From contig NBIV01000062.1 in assembly GCA_003194525.1 (NCBI GenBank), positions 124,001-188,000 of the forward strand: 64,000 nucleotides of DNA, read 5' to 3'. Below the pieces are notes generated by a model, which saw nothing but the letters and a program-made list of their open reading frames with translations, was not told where the DNA came from and did no database searches. Source of the stretch: Gracilariopsis chorda (lineage: Eukaryota; Rhodophyta; Florideophyceae; Gracilariales; Gracilariaceae). How positions within the stretch are numbered: position 1 is the first letter of the stretch; the number at the start of each line of letters is the position of its first letter. A program made the position numbers and the translations under genes. This document shows positions 31,845-40,752 of the stretch, piece by piece.

Positions 31845-32051
31845 TTGGCCGTACCTGCGACAAGCCCTGCGTGCAGGACCAACGTTGGTTCTGTAGCAGC
31901 TTTTAGAAAAACTGTTAAATACAGTCCCCGAAATTCCAATAAATCCACCAAGCCACCAGCCTTGCTCGTGAAAAGTAAGGCCGATCGACGGTGGAGTAGT
32001 GCGTCTGAGCTTAGACTTAACGGCACCAAGAAGGCCAAAAGTGCAACGTAG
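31845..32051 (+). pseudogene. Transposon-like ORF fragment with a conserved Lys/Ser/Pro peptide
   Basis: A 69-codon frame opened by TTG containing RNSNKSTKPPALLVKSKA at 31929-31982. The same 18-residue peptide is encoded on the opposite strand at 35517-35464; the two 54-bp stretches differ at 6 positions, all synonymous third bases. That pattern means both derive from a real coding sequence kept under protein-level selection before decay. A Tc1-like helix-turn-helix fragment begins 196 bp downstream, so a transposon protein is likely, but the family is not recognised. Confidence 0.5.
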
Positions 32052-32246
32052 ACCCTAGTAAGAACTTATGTAGACTATACAATGTGAAATGCGAAATAGA
32101 TCCACGAAATTCAATAAATCCAAACACTTGTTTACTGTACTTTGGCGCCCTTTTTTGCCTTTTGTAAATGAAACCGAGCCTACTAGAACGACACCAAACG
32201 GTTTCACAGTTCTGAACAAAGAACGTCTAAACAACAGTTGCAAAAA

Positions 32247-32447
32247 ATGCCCCGCGGCAAAGCCCTTGCGCACAGGGAAAAAGGCATCATTTTAGCTCTA
32301 CATCACGAGCAAGTCAGCCAAAGAGACGTTGCAGAGGCTATCAACCGCTCTAGGGGAGCCGTGCAAAATTCCTTAACCTGTAGCAATCAAACCCGCAACT
32401 GCCCGAGGGAGGCCATATCAACCAACTACGAACGCAATGAAAAGTGA
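32247..32447 (+). mobile_element. Tc1/mariner-like transposase N-terminal HTH remnant
   Basis: ATG 32247 opens 66 codons: MPRGKALAHREKGIILALHH then SQRDVAEAINRSRGAVQNSL, which resembles the first helix-turn-helix of Tc1/Tc3/pogo-like transposases (PRGK-L-EKG-IL ... S-REIA--I-RS---V-NFL). The frame stops soon after and no DDE/D catalytic part with correct motifs follows, so it is a truncated or frameshifted relic. Confidence 0.65.
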
Positions 32448-33095
32448 AAGAGCTAGAAGGGTTCTTTGATATATCTACCCCACCACAGCACTGCGCCTTC
32501 GTGCCTTCGCGTGTTAGTTAGGGCAATCTATGGTTGTCAATCAGCAAGAATCTGTGGGGTGTTCGTGTGTGGCGTGGAGCGTAGTATGTCGTTTTCAGAC
32601 GGGTTTGCGGGTTCGAGGAGGATCGTATGGTTCCGAAGCATTGCCTCGTGTATTCTGAGTGGTGAACATCTAGCAATGTGCACATTGATGGTCCGGCCAG
32701 CTGCATTCGGCACAGCTTTTCGTATGTAAGAAAGCAACGGTCCAGAACGGAAGACGACGGCTTGGTCTGTCTGCAGTAGTGAACGCACTGGAGTCTATGT
32801 GAACATGCAGAAAGGCCAGAGGGGCTGCGTGTCACACGAGCTACCAGTGGATTGTTCCCGCAGCATTCTAAGAGACAAAGTGCAATTCTGGCGGTCTGAG
32901 AGTTCTTCTTTGCGAGTTGCTCGATATTTCTCACCGCACAACAGCGAACTGTCCTTCGACGAGAGCATAGGCCACACTTTTGTCGCGTTTAGTCATTGTC
33001 TTCGTCCTACGAATTCGTTTCTCTTTACTTCACAAGCTCAGGGAAGCAGCTTTACAAAGAGGAAGACATGGAATGCACGTTTTTGTACGGCTTCC

Positions 33096-33169
33096 TTCGA
33101 CTCCGTCCGGTTCTGGCTCCAGAATTTGTTCGACTCCGTCCGGTTCTATATCCAGAATTTGCTCGACTC
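33096..33169 (+). repeat. 33-bp tandem repeat, 2.2 copies
   Basis: TTCGACTCCGTCCGGTTCT followed by a variable 4-base stretch and CCAGAATTTG occurs at 33096-33128 and 33129-33161, then a partial third copy. The unit is 11 codons long and reads FDSVRF(W/Y)(L/I)QNL in frame, so it could be a relic of a repetitive coding sequence; the surrounding frame has no other recognisable content. Confidence 0.6.
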
Positions 33170-33424
33170 TTGACTAGAATTGGAAAGTAGAACACATTTG
33201 TGCAATGGAGGCTCATACTGCAGAAAGTTCACATAAATGGTACAATATCGCGTCTGGATTACCATTACTCATATCCAAAATTACATCTACGTAAGAATAG
33301 GAGGCCAAGGCCAACCTCCAGACGTGAGCAGCGCAACCTGGCGCTATCCACATACCTCCTACCACACTTCGGGGCAGAAGTTAGTTGGCATTGGCTTCCC
33401 TCCGTTTCTCAACTGTACAACACC

Positions 33425-34432
33425 TTAGGTCGGCAACTGAATTGCAGGGAAGTCTGCCGGACTTGCCTCATTCAACTCTTCGGGATCGAGCCACTCCATT
33501 TTTCCATTCACAAACCGGATTTCTTTCACAATAGCCTCCGCAGGCATATACCGCACTGAATACCTGGCAATCCCATGCCCACCCTTAGCGTCCGAGCCCT
33601 TCCGGAACGGATTACCCCGATGAAACAGCCATCTTGTGTGTAGAATGACATCACCAGCCTTCACACACGGTGACACTCCAATCGCCTCCAGTCTATCATT
33701 CTTCTTCGCGTCTATCTCAGCCAACATACACGTTTTTCCCTTTATCGCTTCACGGCAGTCCAGAAAATCTGCGAGATGGGACCGCGGCGCAATCGTGAGT
33801 CCACCACCGTCTTCATTAACATCATTAAGAGCGATCCATGCGTTCACCCCTGGCCCCGGTGCATCCCTCGGACAAGGCCAAAAGAAGTCATCATCCACAT
33901 GGAATCCACAGCCTTTATTCTCCCCCTGTAACCTGAAGTATGCATCTTGCAGAACGATCACCCCGCGAGAGCCGGGGTTCGTAGCCGTCAACTGTGCAGC
34001 GGCTGCCGCGACGGGAGAGCTTACTGCGACCTCCTCGAAGGCTTTATGGGAGCGCCATACACGGAATGATAGATTCTTGTACAAGGATACTGGGACGCTT
34101 AGCTGCGCTGCCTCGACCGCTGGACAAGCTCCCTGTAAACGGCGTAGCAGCTCGGGTGGTACCAATGATGGTACCACTACATAGCCTTGATCGAAGAAAT
34201 GGTCGATTTGAGATTGCGTGAGTGGACCGCTTGATGCGAGTTTCGATGGTGGTGGACGGGTTAGTTCGGATCCTGGTGACACGGTCTCGCTCACCATGAC
34301 AGTGCTTGTACGCCGTGATGCTGGGGTCCGATGCTGCTTTGTGGAGCTGGTGGAAAAGAGTGTGGGGGGGTGCGTGTGCTGGAGCGGGAGAAAGTTTGAA
34401 CAGATGAAGGCGGGAGAAAGCGGAGATGACAT
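33425..34432 (-). CDS. Phytanoyl-CoA dioxygenase (PhyH) family Fe(II)/2-oxoglutarate oxygenase
   Basis: Single-exon frame of 335 residues from ATG 34432; a second Met at residue 46 (34297) could also start it. The double-stranded beta-helix core shows FHVDDDFFWP with the His178-x-Asp180 iron ligands, the distal ligand in LFHRGNPF (His271), and Arg294 as candidate 2-oxoglutarate-binding residue. The N-terminal 50 residues are rich in Ser, Thr, Pro and Arg and lack acidic residues, suggesting an organelle-targeting peptide if the first Met is used. PhyH proteins hydroxylate diverse small molecules, so the substrate is not predictable; the GPGVNAWIALND and GGGLTIAPRSH segments are standard for the family. 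A pyrimidine-rich coding-strand region overlaps the 5' end. Confidence 0.88.
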   Translation of the reverse strand: MSSPLSPAFICSNFLPLQHTHPPTLFSTSSTKQHRTPASRRTSTVMVSETVSPGSELTRPPPSKLASSGPLTQSQIDHFFDQGYVVVPSLVPPELLRRLQGACPAVEAAQLSVPVSLYKNLSFRVWRSHKAFEEVAVSSPVAAAAAQLTATNPGSRGVIVLQDAYFRLQGENKGCGFHVDDDFFWPCPRDAPGPGVNAWIALNDVNEDGGGLTIAPRSHLADFLDCREAIKGKTCMLAEIDAKKNDRLEAIGVSPCVKAGDVILHTRWLFHRGNPFRKGSDAKGGHGIARYSVRYMPAEAIVKEIRFVNGKMEWLDPEELNEASPADFPAIQLPT

Positions 34433-35709
34433 GCTTGATGCGTAGCGGGGTGGATGCAGATGAATCTACGTGCCCTTGGTACATGTAGAGACAGGCTTGC
34501 TTCGGAGATGTTGGAGTATGCATACCATCTCTAGGAACACGTGTGGATGTTGCGACCAGCTGGACCGTCAGTAGTGCCTGCCTGTCTCGGAATAACCGCA
34601 ACCACAAGTTGCTTGCCGAGCACCAACAGATCTTTGTAGAGCGAAACAATTGTCTGCAGTCCAGAAACAGTCAAATCTGCATCGTTATGCACAAAGTACC
34701 AGCGACCGTACCTTATCTGAGAACACTAGATAAACAATAGATGCGAGAGGGAACGGGTAGAAGGTGACGAGGATAGATAGCAGTTACCGCTAACCTTTAT
34801 CCCGATAAAGTAATCATCGTTACCCAAGGGTTCGTAGACACCATATTATTCAGGGCTGTTAACCGCAGTGGGAAGCAGTCGCATTGTCGTTGTCGAGTCT
34901 ACTTTCGCCTGCGCTAAGCACATCACTACAGCTTTTCGTATTCCATGTCTGAGACGAAGGAAACAAGGGCACAGGGGCAGGGGTGGTTCTCTATGATGTT
35001 ATTTGGTACTTCGCAGCTTGGTTTTCCTCGCGGTACCTTCCCAACATGCGTTATGATCTAAAGTCTGGCTTACGCGACAAATGCCAATAGCTTTTCATCA
35101 ACCAGTGAGCGTATTCTTTGACTCAATAAGCTTCTACTGAAGACTTCTGCGTACGTCGCGCGCTGTCGACCTACGTAGGAATAGCAAAGCGCTGCGAGAG
35201 ACACACCACTTCACTGACTGGAAAGGAGCTGGTCTCCATCCAATCGTCTCTCCATGTGGCTTCCCCTGACAGCGCGGGGAAGACGGGCACACCTCTGGAA
35301 GGTAGATCAGCTTATGTCCATGTGTAACAGCTACTGACTTTCGCCAGGGGCACAAAGAACACGAAACATGTTCCACTGGACGAATGGACCATGCGTACAG
35401 TGCGCGAAACTCCTTTAAACTACACGAGTCTCTATATGTTACCGCACTAATCCCTCCTCCACCGGCCTTGCTCTTCACGAGCAAGGCAGGCGGTTTGGTG
35501 GATTTATTAGAATTTCGGTGAGTGTAGTTCTCATTAAACTAGTATCAAGTGTTCGCCTCCAAGCACGTCTGAAGTACTTGATTGTAAATTCTGCTACAGT
35601 TCCTGTCATTTCGCACCGAGGCTTTCGTTTGCTTTTCATCAAGTTAAATGTCAAAATGGCCTTCTCCTCAGTAGTGCACGTCGATTAAAGTTCCCCAGAG
35701 CTCTCCACG
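34433..35709. other. Intergenic region with transposon-like debris
   Basis: Between the PhyH promoter and the 3' end of the membrane-protein gene at 35710. Apart from the fragment at 35134-35535 (annotated separately) nothing was recognised. Confidence 0.4.
35134..35535 (-). pseudogene. Unrecognised transposon-like ORF with a Cys/His-rich segment
   Basis: Open from just after a TAG near 35535 down to a TAG at 35134, about 133 codons without a good ATG. It begins with the conserved RNSNKSTKPPALLVKSKA peptide and continues into a Cys-rich stretch, EHVSCSLCPWRKS, then GHKLIYLPEVCPSS and QGKPHGETIG. The last part has a degenerate match on the same strand at about 38350-38465 (GYKPIRFHEV-LSSFR, in-frame stop, GKRNGQAIG). 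Presence at several sites argues for a dispersed mobile element; the Cys/His content hints at a zinc-binding domain. Family not recognised. Confidence 0.45.
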
Positions 35710-36804
35710 TTAGTTAAATGACACCAGGCATTCGTTCTCCTCTGTGATCATCACGGTCTTGTCAAGCAGACTAAATAATTTGCGCTCATCATGCGCCACA
35801 GCTTGTCCCTCCTTGTTTCTCTTCCATGCGATCCTGCACAGGGAGGCAAACACCACTATCAAGATCCATGCAGTCGGCAAAATCCAGAACAAGGTTACAA
35901 TTGTCACCTCTCTTTCCCCGTCTTCTATTTCGATATTCTGTTCACGAGGTACTCCGTATGCGGAGGCAAATACTGCATGCATGCCGGTCAATTCAAACCT
36001 TGTCTTAGCATCACTCCACCACCGCAGATGTTCGCGACGAACTGTTAGCCTTCGACAGCTACCAAGACTGGCCCTTGCATTAGTTCCGAGTACAGCATTC
36101 TCACATTGCCACGCTCTCTTCCCATCGGTACTGTATCTAAGTGCGACACAGGTTTCACTCAAACTTCTTTTCCGTCCACTCTCTGAAGCTCCTTTGTTGC
36201 AAACAAACTCGGAGTTTTGGCACTTATGAATAATACGCTCAGCGCTTTTCACGATGTCACATTTGCCAGTGGAGATGTTGAAGTCCTCTAGAGCAGCTCC
36301 CATTTCTTTAATATACGTGTACTCCGTCAATTCGCGGTGGCATTTCCCATCAACGACAGATCCAAATACGTACGTGGCTCCGTCATCCAGGATTACGTTG
36401 CAGATGAGATTCTGAACTAATCGCTCTTGCAAAAGCGTGATGTTTTTCACAGCCCTAGGTATGGGCCCCGGAGCGTGAACCAGTCCCTCTCGCGCAAGCT
36501 TTCTAGGTCCAGACCGACCTTCGAGACCTACATTCGAAATTCCGATTGCCAACACAATTGAGACACGAATAGCAATCAATAAGCGTCGTTGGAATCCCTT
36601 ACTCATGATCAAATTCTCTCCCACGACGGGCGCATCAAACGTTTCCAATGACAGAGACCCATTACGCTTCATGCGTTCATAGTTGTCATAGCCCCCAAGT
36701 GAGCTTGTGGTTAGCGTGACAACAGGAGCGAATACCAGCTGAAGAAAGACTATGTTGACTAGGTTGATCACAGCAGAGCTTACCGGGATTTGAATGCTGG
36801 TCAT
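35710..36804 (-). CDS. Unrecognised Cys-rich membrane protein, family copy A
   Basis: Single-exon gene, 364 residues, ATG 36804. Not recognised. Hydrophobic segments: about 10-32, about 72-94 (ending in VGLEGR) and about 302-328; between the last two lies a hydrophilic domain with eight cysteines, so a Cys-rich ectodomain between membrane anchors is likely. It is clearly paralogous to the gene at 39661-40752: shared N-terminal IP-(S/A)S---NLVN, RVS/RIS-VLLA, a GLEGR/GVEGR site after TM2, Y-FG---D--C, LG-C---, WW, A-YASA-G, VTIVTL-W before the last TM. The two genes diverge, about 2.85 kb apart. The tail after TM3 is about 40 residues, with Lys/Arg and Asp/Glu. A role at the cell surface or endomembranes is inference. 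Confidence 0.7.
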   Translation of the reverse strand: MTSIQIPVSSAVINLVNIVFLQLVFAPVVTLTTSSLGGYDNYERMKRNGSLSLETFDAPVVGENLIMSKGFQRRLLIAIRVSIVLAIGISNVGLEGRSGPRKLAREGLVHAPGPIPRAVKNITLLQERLVQNLICNVILDDGATYVFGSVVDGKCHRELTEYTYIKEMGAALEDFNISTGKCDIVKSAERIIHKCQNSEFVCNKGASESGRKRSLSETCVALRYSTDGKRAWQCENAVLGTNARASLGSCRRLTVRREHLRWWSDAKTRFELTGMHAVFASAYGVPREQNIEIEDGEREVTIVTLFWILPTAWILIVVFASLCRIAWKRNKEGQAVAHDERKLFSLLDKTVMITEENECLVSFN

Positions 36805-37436
36805 AGTGATGGTGTGGTTCGGGGAGCGGGAAAACCTATAGAAGCGTCCCGCGATGCTGATGGACTAACTCCAAGCGCTTTAGAGGAAAGTCTAGTGAGC
36901 GATATACGAAGTTATATTCCACGTCACAAGGTTAGCCTGACTCACATATAAACGGGTACTTTATAAGATCCACTACGGAGATGAAGTGTTTCTATGAATA
37001 CTGAAGGGCACCTGACAAGTTTTGCATCGAGAGCTCCCAACTCGTCCTACAGTTCCTGCGAAAACATAATTGGTAGTCTGTACGCTCGTTTCAGGTCTGT
37101 GGTGCAAGTTTTCTTCTGAAGACAGACGCTGCGGACCAAGTATATCCACAAGGGTTTTGGATAGTAGTCCTGCCAAGAATGGTTTCACGCGTCGAAAGGC
37201 TAACCGTTTAGCCTTCTATCATCGTAGCTAACATGTTATAGGCAACAATTATAAACACAGATTTTCGGTCACCAACAAATAATGAGATCCACACAGAGGA
37301 GCTATCGAAAACTTCATTGCGGAGACCCAGTCACTGTTCTGGGAGGAGAAAATATGGCATACGCGACGACCATATTTGCAAGTTTTCTGTACCATAAAAG
37401 TGGAGATCTCCCACACATCTGAAGCATGATACGTAG

Positions 37437-37571
37437 TACGCATATTGTGTTGCTCCGTAGCAGTACGCATATTGTGTTGCTCCGTAGCAGTACGCATATT
37501 GTGTTGCTCCGTAGCAGTACGCATATTGTGTTGCTCCGTAGCAGTACGCATATTGTGTTGCTCCGTAGCAG
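37437..37571 (+). repeat. 27-bp minisatellite, 5 perfect copies
   Basis: The unit TACGCATATTGTGTTGCTCC plus GTAGCAG is repeated five times head to tail without a mismatch. Because 27 is divisible by 3 the array is open in several frames, which produces spurious repetitive reading frames (TQYAYCYGA-like and similar). Confidence 0.95.
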
Positions 37572-37601
37572 TACGCAGTGCGTAATACTACGGAGCAACA
37601 C
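37555..37601. repeat. Hairpin at the end of the minisatellite
   Basis: GTGTTGCTCCGTAG (37555-37568, inside the last repeat) is perfectly complementary to CTACGGAGCAACAC (37588-37601), with an inner TACGCA/TGCGTA pair in the loop. The array therefore ends with an inverted partial copy of its own unit. Confidence 0.85.
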
Positions 37602-38162
37602 GATATACAGAACCACACGCATCCCTAATGCTTTGTGGTGGTTTCTTCCCGGATGCCCTAAGTTGCGAAGAGAGGAGCAGTACAGTGCTTTACCCTAGGG
37701 TAGCCTACCTGGTAGTTCGGTAGGGCTTGTGAATCGTTCCAGGGATGAAAACAGGAGAAATGCTCATCCGCTAACACGACCTACTTTCAACTGTTTAAGG
37801 AAAGTGCATTGTCAAAGAATATTTCGACGTGGATATTGCTACTCTCCCGATACCCAAAACTGCAAGGATACTGTCTGCAGAAGGCCCCCTCTTCGGTTCC
37901 GTCACTCATTTCATTACCCTATGACGAGGTATGGGTCGGGGGCTCTTTTCTCCGGAAGAATAGCCTTCTATCCTTCTTCTTCTTCTTCTTTATGGGCACA
38001 CATTACCTGATTACGGCATTGTGGCAGAATCTAACACTACAGGGGAGCTTTTTTTCGTCTAGCATGCTAAACTCTATGTACGAAAAGCTCCTCGGAAAGA
38101 AAGATTTTCTCTGTCCCGTAGTACTTCTATCCTTCTAACCCTTTACATGAATTCAGGATGGA

Positions 38163-38258
38163 GGGTCAGACGTTTTCTTGATTGCCGTCGGCAATGATGG
38201 TTATTCTGCATTATCACAGAAGTTCTTGGCCTTCCTGAAGAGAGAAAACTTTTACTGA
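38163..38258 (+). mobile_element. LINE-like ORF2 3' end remnant
   Basis: A frame ending at 38258 reads GYSALSQKFLAFLKRENFY before the stop, similar to the VLAFLRRERFF end of the LINE insertion at 19265-19430. Only the last 30 or so codons are recognisable, and the match is short, so the call is tentative. Confidence 0.45.
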
Positions 38259-38289
38259 AAGCTCTCCTTCAGCTTAGTAATAGAAAGCT

Positions 38290-38465
38290 GTTGACCGCAA
38301 TAAAGAAGGAGATTCTGTATTATAAATCTTTTTTTGTACAGATAAGATGAAAGGCTGAAAGGTTGTTGGTCTCCGTGAGAGACCCAATCGCCTGTCCATT
38401 TCGCTTCCCTCATTGACGGAAGGAAGACAGGTCCACCTCGTGAAAGCGGATCGGCTTGTACCCAC
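38290..38465 (-). pseudogene. Degenerate copy of the 35134-35535 element
   Basis: On the minus strand GYKPIRFHEV, LSSFR, an in-frame stop and GKRNGQAIG align with GHKLIYLPEV, PSSPR and GKPHGETIG of the fragment at 35134-35535. The stop and divergence show it is not functional. Confidence 0.4.
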
Positions 38466-39074
38466 AGATAAGATGGTATGCTATTAGTATAGACTGGTAT
38501 GTTACTCGGTTCAGTTACCCTTCGGTAATTAACTTAGAATGAAGAACGGTATTCTCGCAGGAACAAGAGGGTAAGAAGGGGCACATGTTGGCAACTATGC
38601 GTCACCAAAGGCGATGATATGCAGGTGAGGCATGGTACAAGAAAATCCAGGGCACGCTTCCAGCGAAATGCGGTTGTCGTTGTTACCGTTCTCTTAAAAT
38701 ATACACGGTGCGCTGTTCTCGAGTGTAGGTGTATATTTGAGAGGCTGAGTTTGTCCAACATTGTTGTTGATAGTAATCATCAGGATGCTCTTGAAGACGT
38801 ACGTCTCTTCAACTCTGCACTAGATATCGCAATGACCTGCTATTTTTACTTTTAAAAGTGGCACACCTGATATTTTCGGATGCAGGAGTCACCCACTATC
38901 ACAGAAGAGTTTTAACACAAACACACATTGACGGGTAGGTTAGATACAACGGGTAAGAATTATAGCGATACCAGGTACTCATTCTGTCCAAAAACAAAAA
39001 TGCCTGCTCATTCGGGTTCTATAAAATGACGGAGCAAACGGAGCGCGGTCTCGCTGTACCCCTGTATGAAAGGT

Positions 39075-39123
39075 AAAGGGTTAATAAGATGGACGGCTAG
39101 CAATTGCTAGCAGTTAACCCTTT
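39075..39123. repeat. Nested palindrome / cruciform-capable site
   Basis: Outer arms AAAGGGTTAA (39075-39084) and TTAACCCTTT (39114-39123) are perfect inverted repeats; inside lies the perfect 16-bp palindrome GCTAGCAATTGCTAGC (39096-39111). It lies about 540 bp upstream of copy B of the membrane-protein family. Could be a transposon footprint or a regulatory site. Confidence 0.6.
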
Positions 39124-39660
39124 ATCGTTACCCTGAGACCAGCCGGGCACTAGCAGATAATTTATCTAGGTGTGGCAGAGTTAAAATGCTACTTTCGCAT
39201 TTATCTCTGACCACAAGTCGTACAATCTCGCGCATGTCTCTACGATGGTATCGTTATACACATGTTAAAACACGTCTCTGCCCTGAGCATAACAATTTGA
39301 AACGACCACAGGTTCCATTTTGAGGGCACAGAGTTACGACGGGTCATGGATATATTGACACTCAACGTGGCGTGATGAAGAACAAGCAGCATGCTTTCGT
39401 CAACAAGGCCCTGCATACAAGACGTGCGTCGTAAACGAGTGATGCGTAGTTGCAGCTGCGTTCTCGCATGCGAACCCGGATGAGCAGTATTTTACATGTG
39501 AGGGAGGGAAGGGGACTTCTTGGCTACTTCTGGATTCTATCAAATGATCAAATGCCGTTTGCTCTTGCAGTAGGGTTACCTTTCTTTGGCTTCTTGCGCG
39601 AGGGTGACGTTTTCTGTTAGTCAGGCGAACTGCACCATTCTCAAGCAGTTTCTGAACATC

Positions 39661-40752
39661 ATGAAGTCCGAACTGTTTCAGATACCCATTGCATCTGAGC
39701 TTGTAAACGTAGTCAACTTTATTGTCGTAGACCTTTTGATCATTTCTTTCGTTATGGAGGTCACTGGTATCATTGCGGGCCACATTAATCATCATTCGCT
39801 ACGGAACGACTCTCGCCTCAAACTTGATCCCTTTCATTTGCCACTAATTGGCGGGGGACTCATAACCTTTCGTGGTCGACACCGTAACATTCTCATCATG
39901 GTTCGGATTTCAGTCCTTCTGGCAGCCATTGCAAGTACTTTTGGGGTCGAAGGTCGCACTGAACTTCCCATTGTCGAGCGTTCTGCAATGATTCGGAGAC
40001 CTGGCTTCCAACAACCCAGCAATGAAGACACAATGGAACGCATGCAACGCGGATTCAGTTGTGGAACCTGGGAAGAAGATGTATTCTACTTTGGTACAAT
40101 GGCTGATGACGAATGCTACCCGAACACACCTCAATACTCCTCAATCAGAAGTGTCTCTCGGGTAAGAGGCGCCGAAGGCGAGGCCCACAACTGCACTGCG
40201 TCGTACTTTTGCACAGGCAACCAACCAATTTCAACCTACAGGTGTGCCAAGGCCGATATTATATGCCAGGGAGTGCCACTCGAGTCTGGTTGTGCAAATG
40301 CGAAGGGGATAGAGACTGACGTTGACAAAAAGGAGAAATGCAATGCCATTTTGTTTACGGATGATGGCGAGCATGTAATCGGGTGTTCGAGCGGCGTTCT
40401 GCGACCGAACTCTAGCCAAACATTAGGAAACTGTTGGAAGTTCAACATGAACCCGGAAGATGCACAGTGGTGGAACGAGACCTATCCACGACTCACACTT
40501 TTCAATGCACGTGCGGTCTACGCATCAGCAAACGGGATAGAGGAGCGCAGGACTGTTGAACTGCCTGGGAATGCACGTCCAGTTACTATTGTTACTCTCT
40601 GGTGGATAGTTTCGGTCGGATGGCTCGTTTTAGTGAGTGTCATATTAGCGTGTGCCTGGGTTGTGTTCAAATCCAAAACACCGCAAGCTCGCTTGCATAC
40701 TGCTAAGTCACTTGTGCAGATACTGGAGACTCCAGTTTTCTTCCTGGACTGA
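39661..40752 (+). CDS. Unrecognised Cys-rich membrane protein, family copy B
   Basis: Single-exon gene, 363 residues from ATG 39661 (open 25 codons further to a TTG). Paralogue of the gene at 35710-36804, nearly the same length. Hydrophobic segments near residues 10-38, 78-98 and 300-325. The region between the second and third has ten cysteines, eight of which can be paired with those of copy A, and N-x-S/T sites (NCT, NSS, NET), consistent with a disulphide-bonded, glycosylated extracytoplasmic domain. The site FGVEGR directly after TM2 matches GLEGR in copy A and could be a processing site. Conserved WW and the ARAVYASANG block precede the last membrane helix (VTIVTLWW). No known domain recognised. 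Confidence 0.72.
   Translation: MKSELFQIPIASELVNVVNFIVVDLLIISFVMEVTGIIAGHINHHSLRNDSRLKLDPFHLPLIGGGLITFRGRHRNILIMVRISVLLAAIASTFGVEGRTELPIVERSAMIRRPGFQQPSNEDTMERMQRGFSCGTWEEDVFYFGTMADDECYPNTPQYSSIRSVSRVRGAEGEAHNCTASYFCTGNQPISTYRCAKADIICQGVPLESGCANAKGIETDVDKKEKCNAILFTDDGEHVIGCSSGVLRPNSSQTLGNCWKFNMNPEDAQWWNETYPRLTLFNARAVYASANGIEERRTVELPGNARPVTIVTLWWIVSVGWLVLVSVILACAWVVFKSKTPQARLHTAKSLVQILETPVFFLD

Larger units (their letters stand above)
31663..33424. other. Repeat-rich intergenic region
   Basis: Upstream region of the VPS39-like gene and downstream region of the PhyH gene. Holds the conserved-peptide fragment, the Tc1-like HTH relic and a 33-bp tandem repeat, annotated separately. No intact gene was seen. 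Confidence 0.5.
36805..39660. other. Divergent intergenic region between the two paralogues, repeat-rich
   Basis: Holds the 27-bp minisatellite and hairpin, a LINE-like 3' end, a degenerate transposon-like fragment and a nested palindrome (all annotated separately). No intact gene was seen. It should contain the promoters of both membrane-protein paralogues. Confidence 0.5.

Noticed and set aside
32518..32934. 138-codon minus frame that might be the rest of a Tc1-like transposase
   Set aside because: Opposite strand to the HTH relic and no DDE/D motifs with proper spacing.
37249..37698. Repetitive frames over the 27-bp minisatellite on both strands
   Set aside because: The unit is divisible by three, so the array is open in several frames; no flanking protein sequence.
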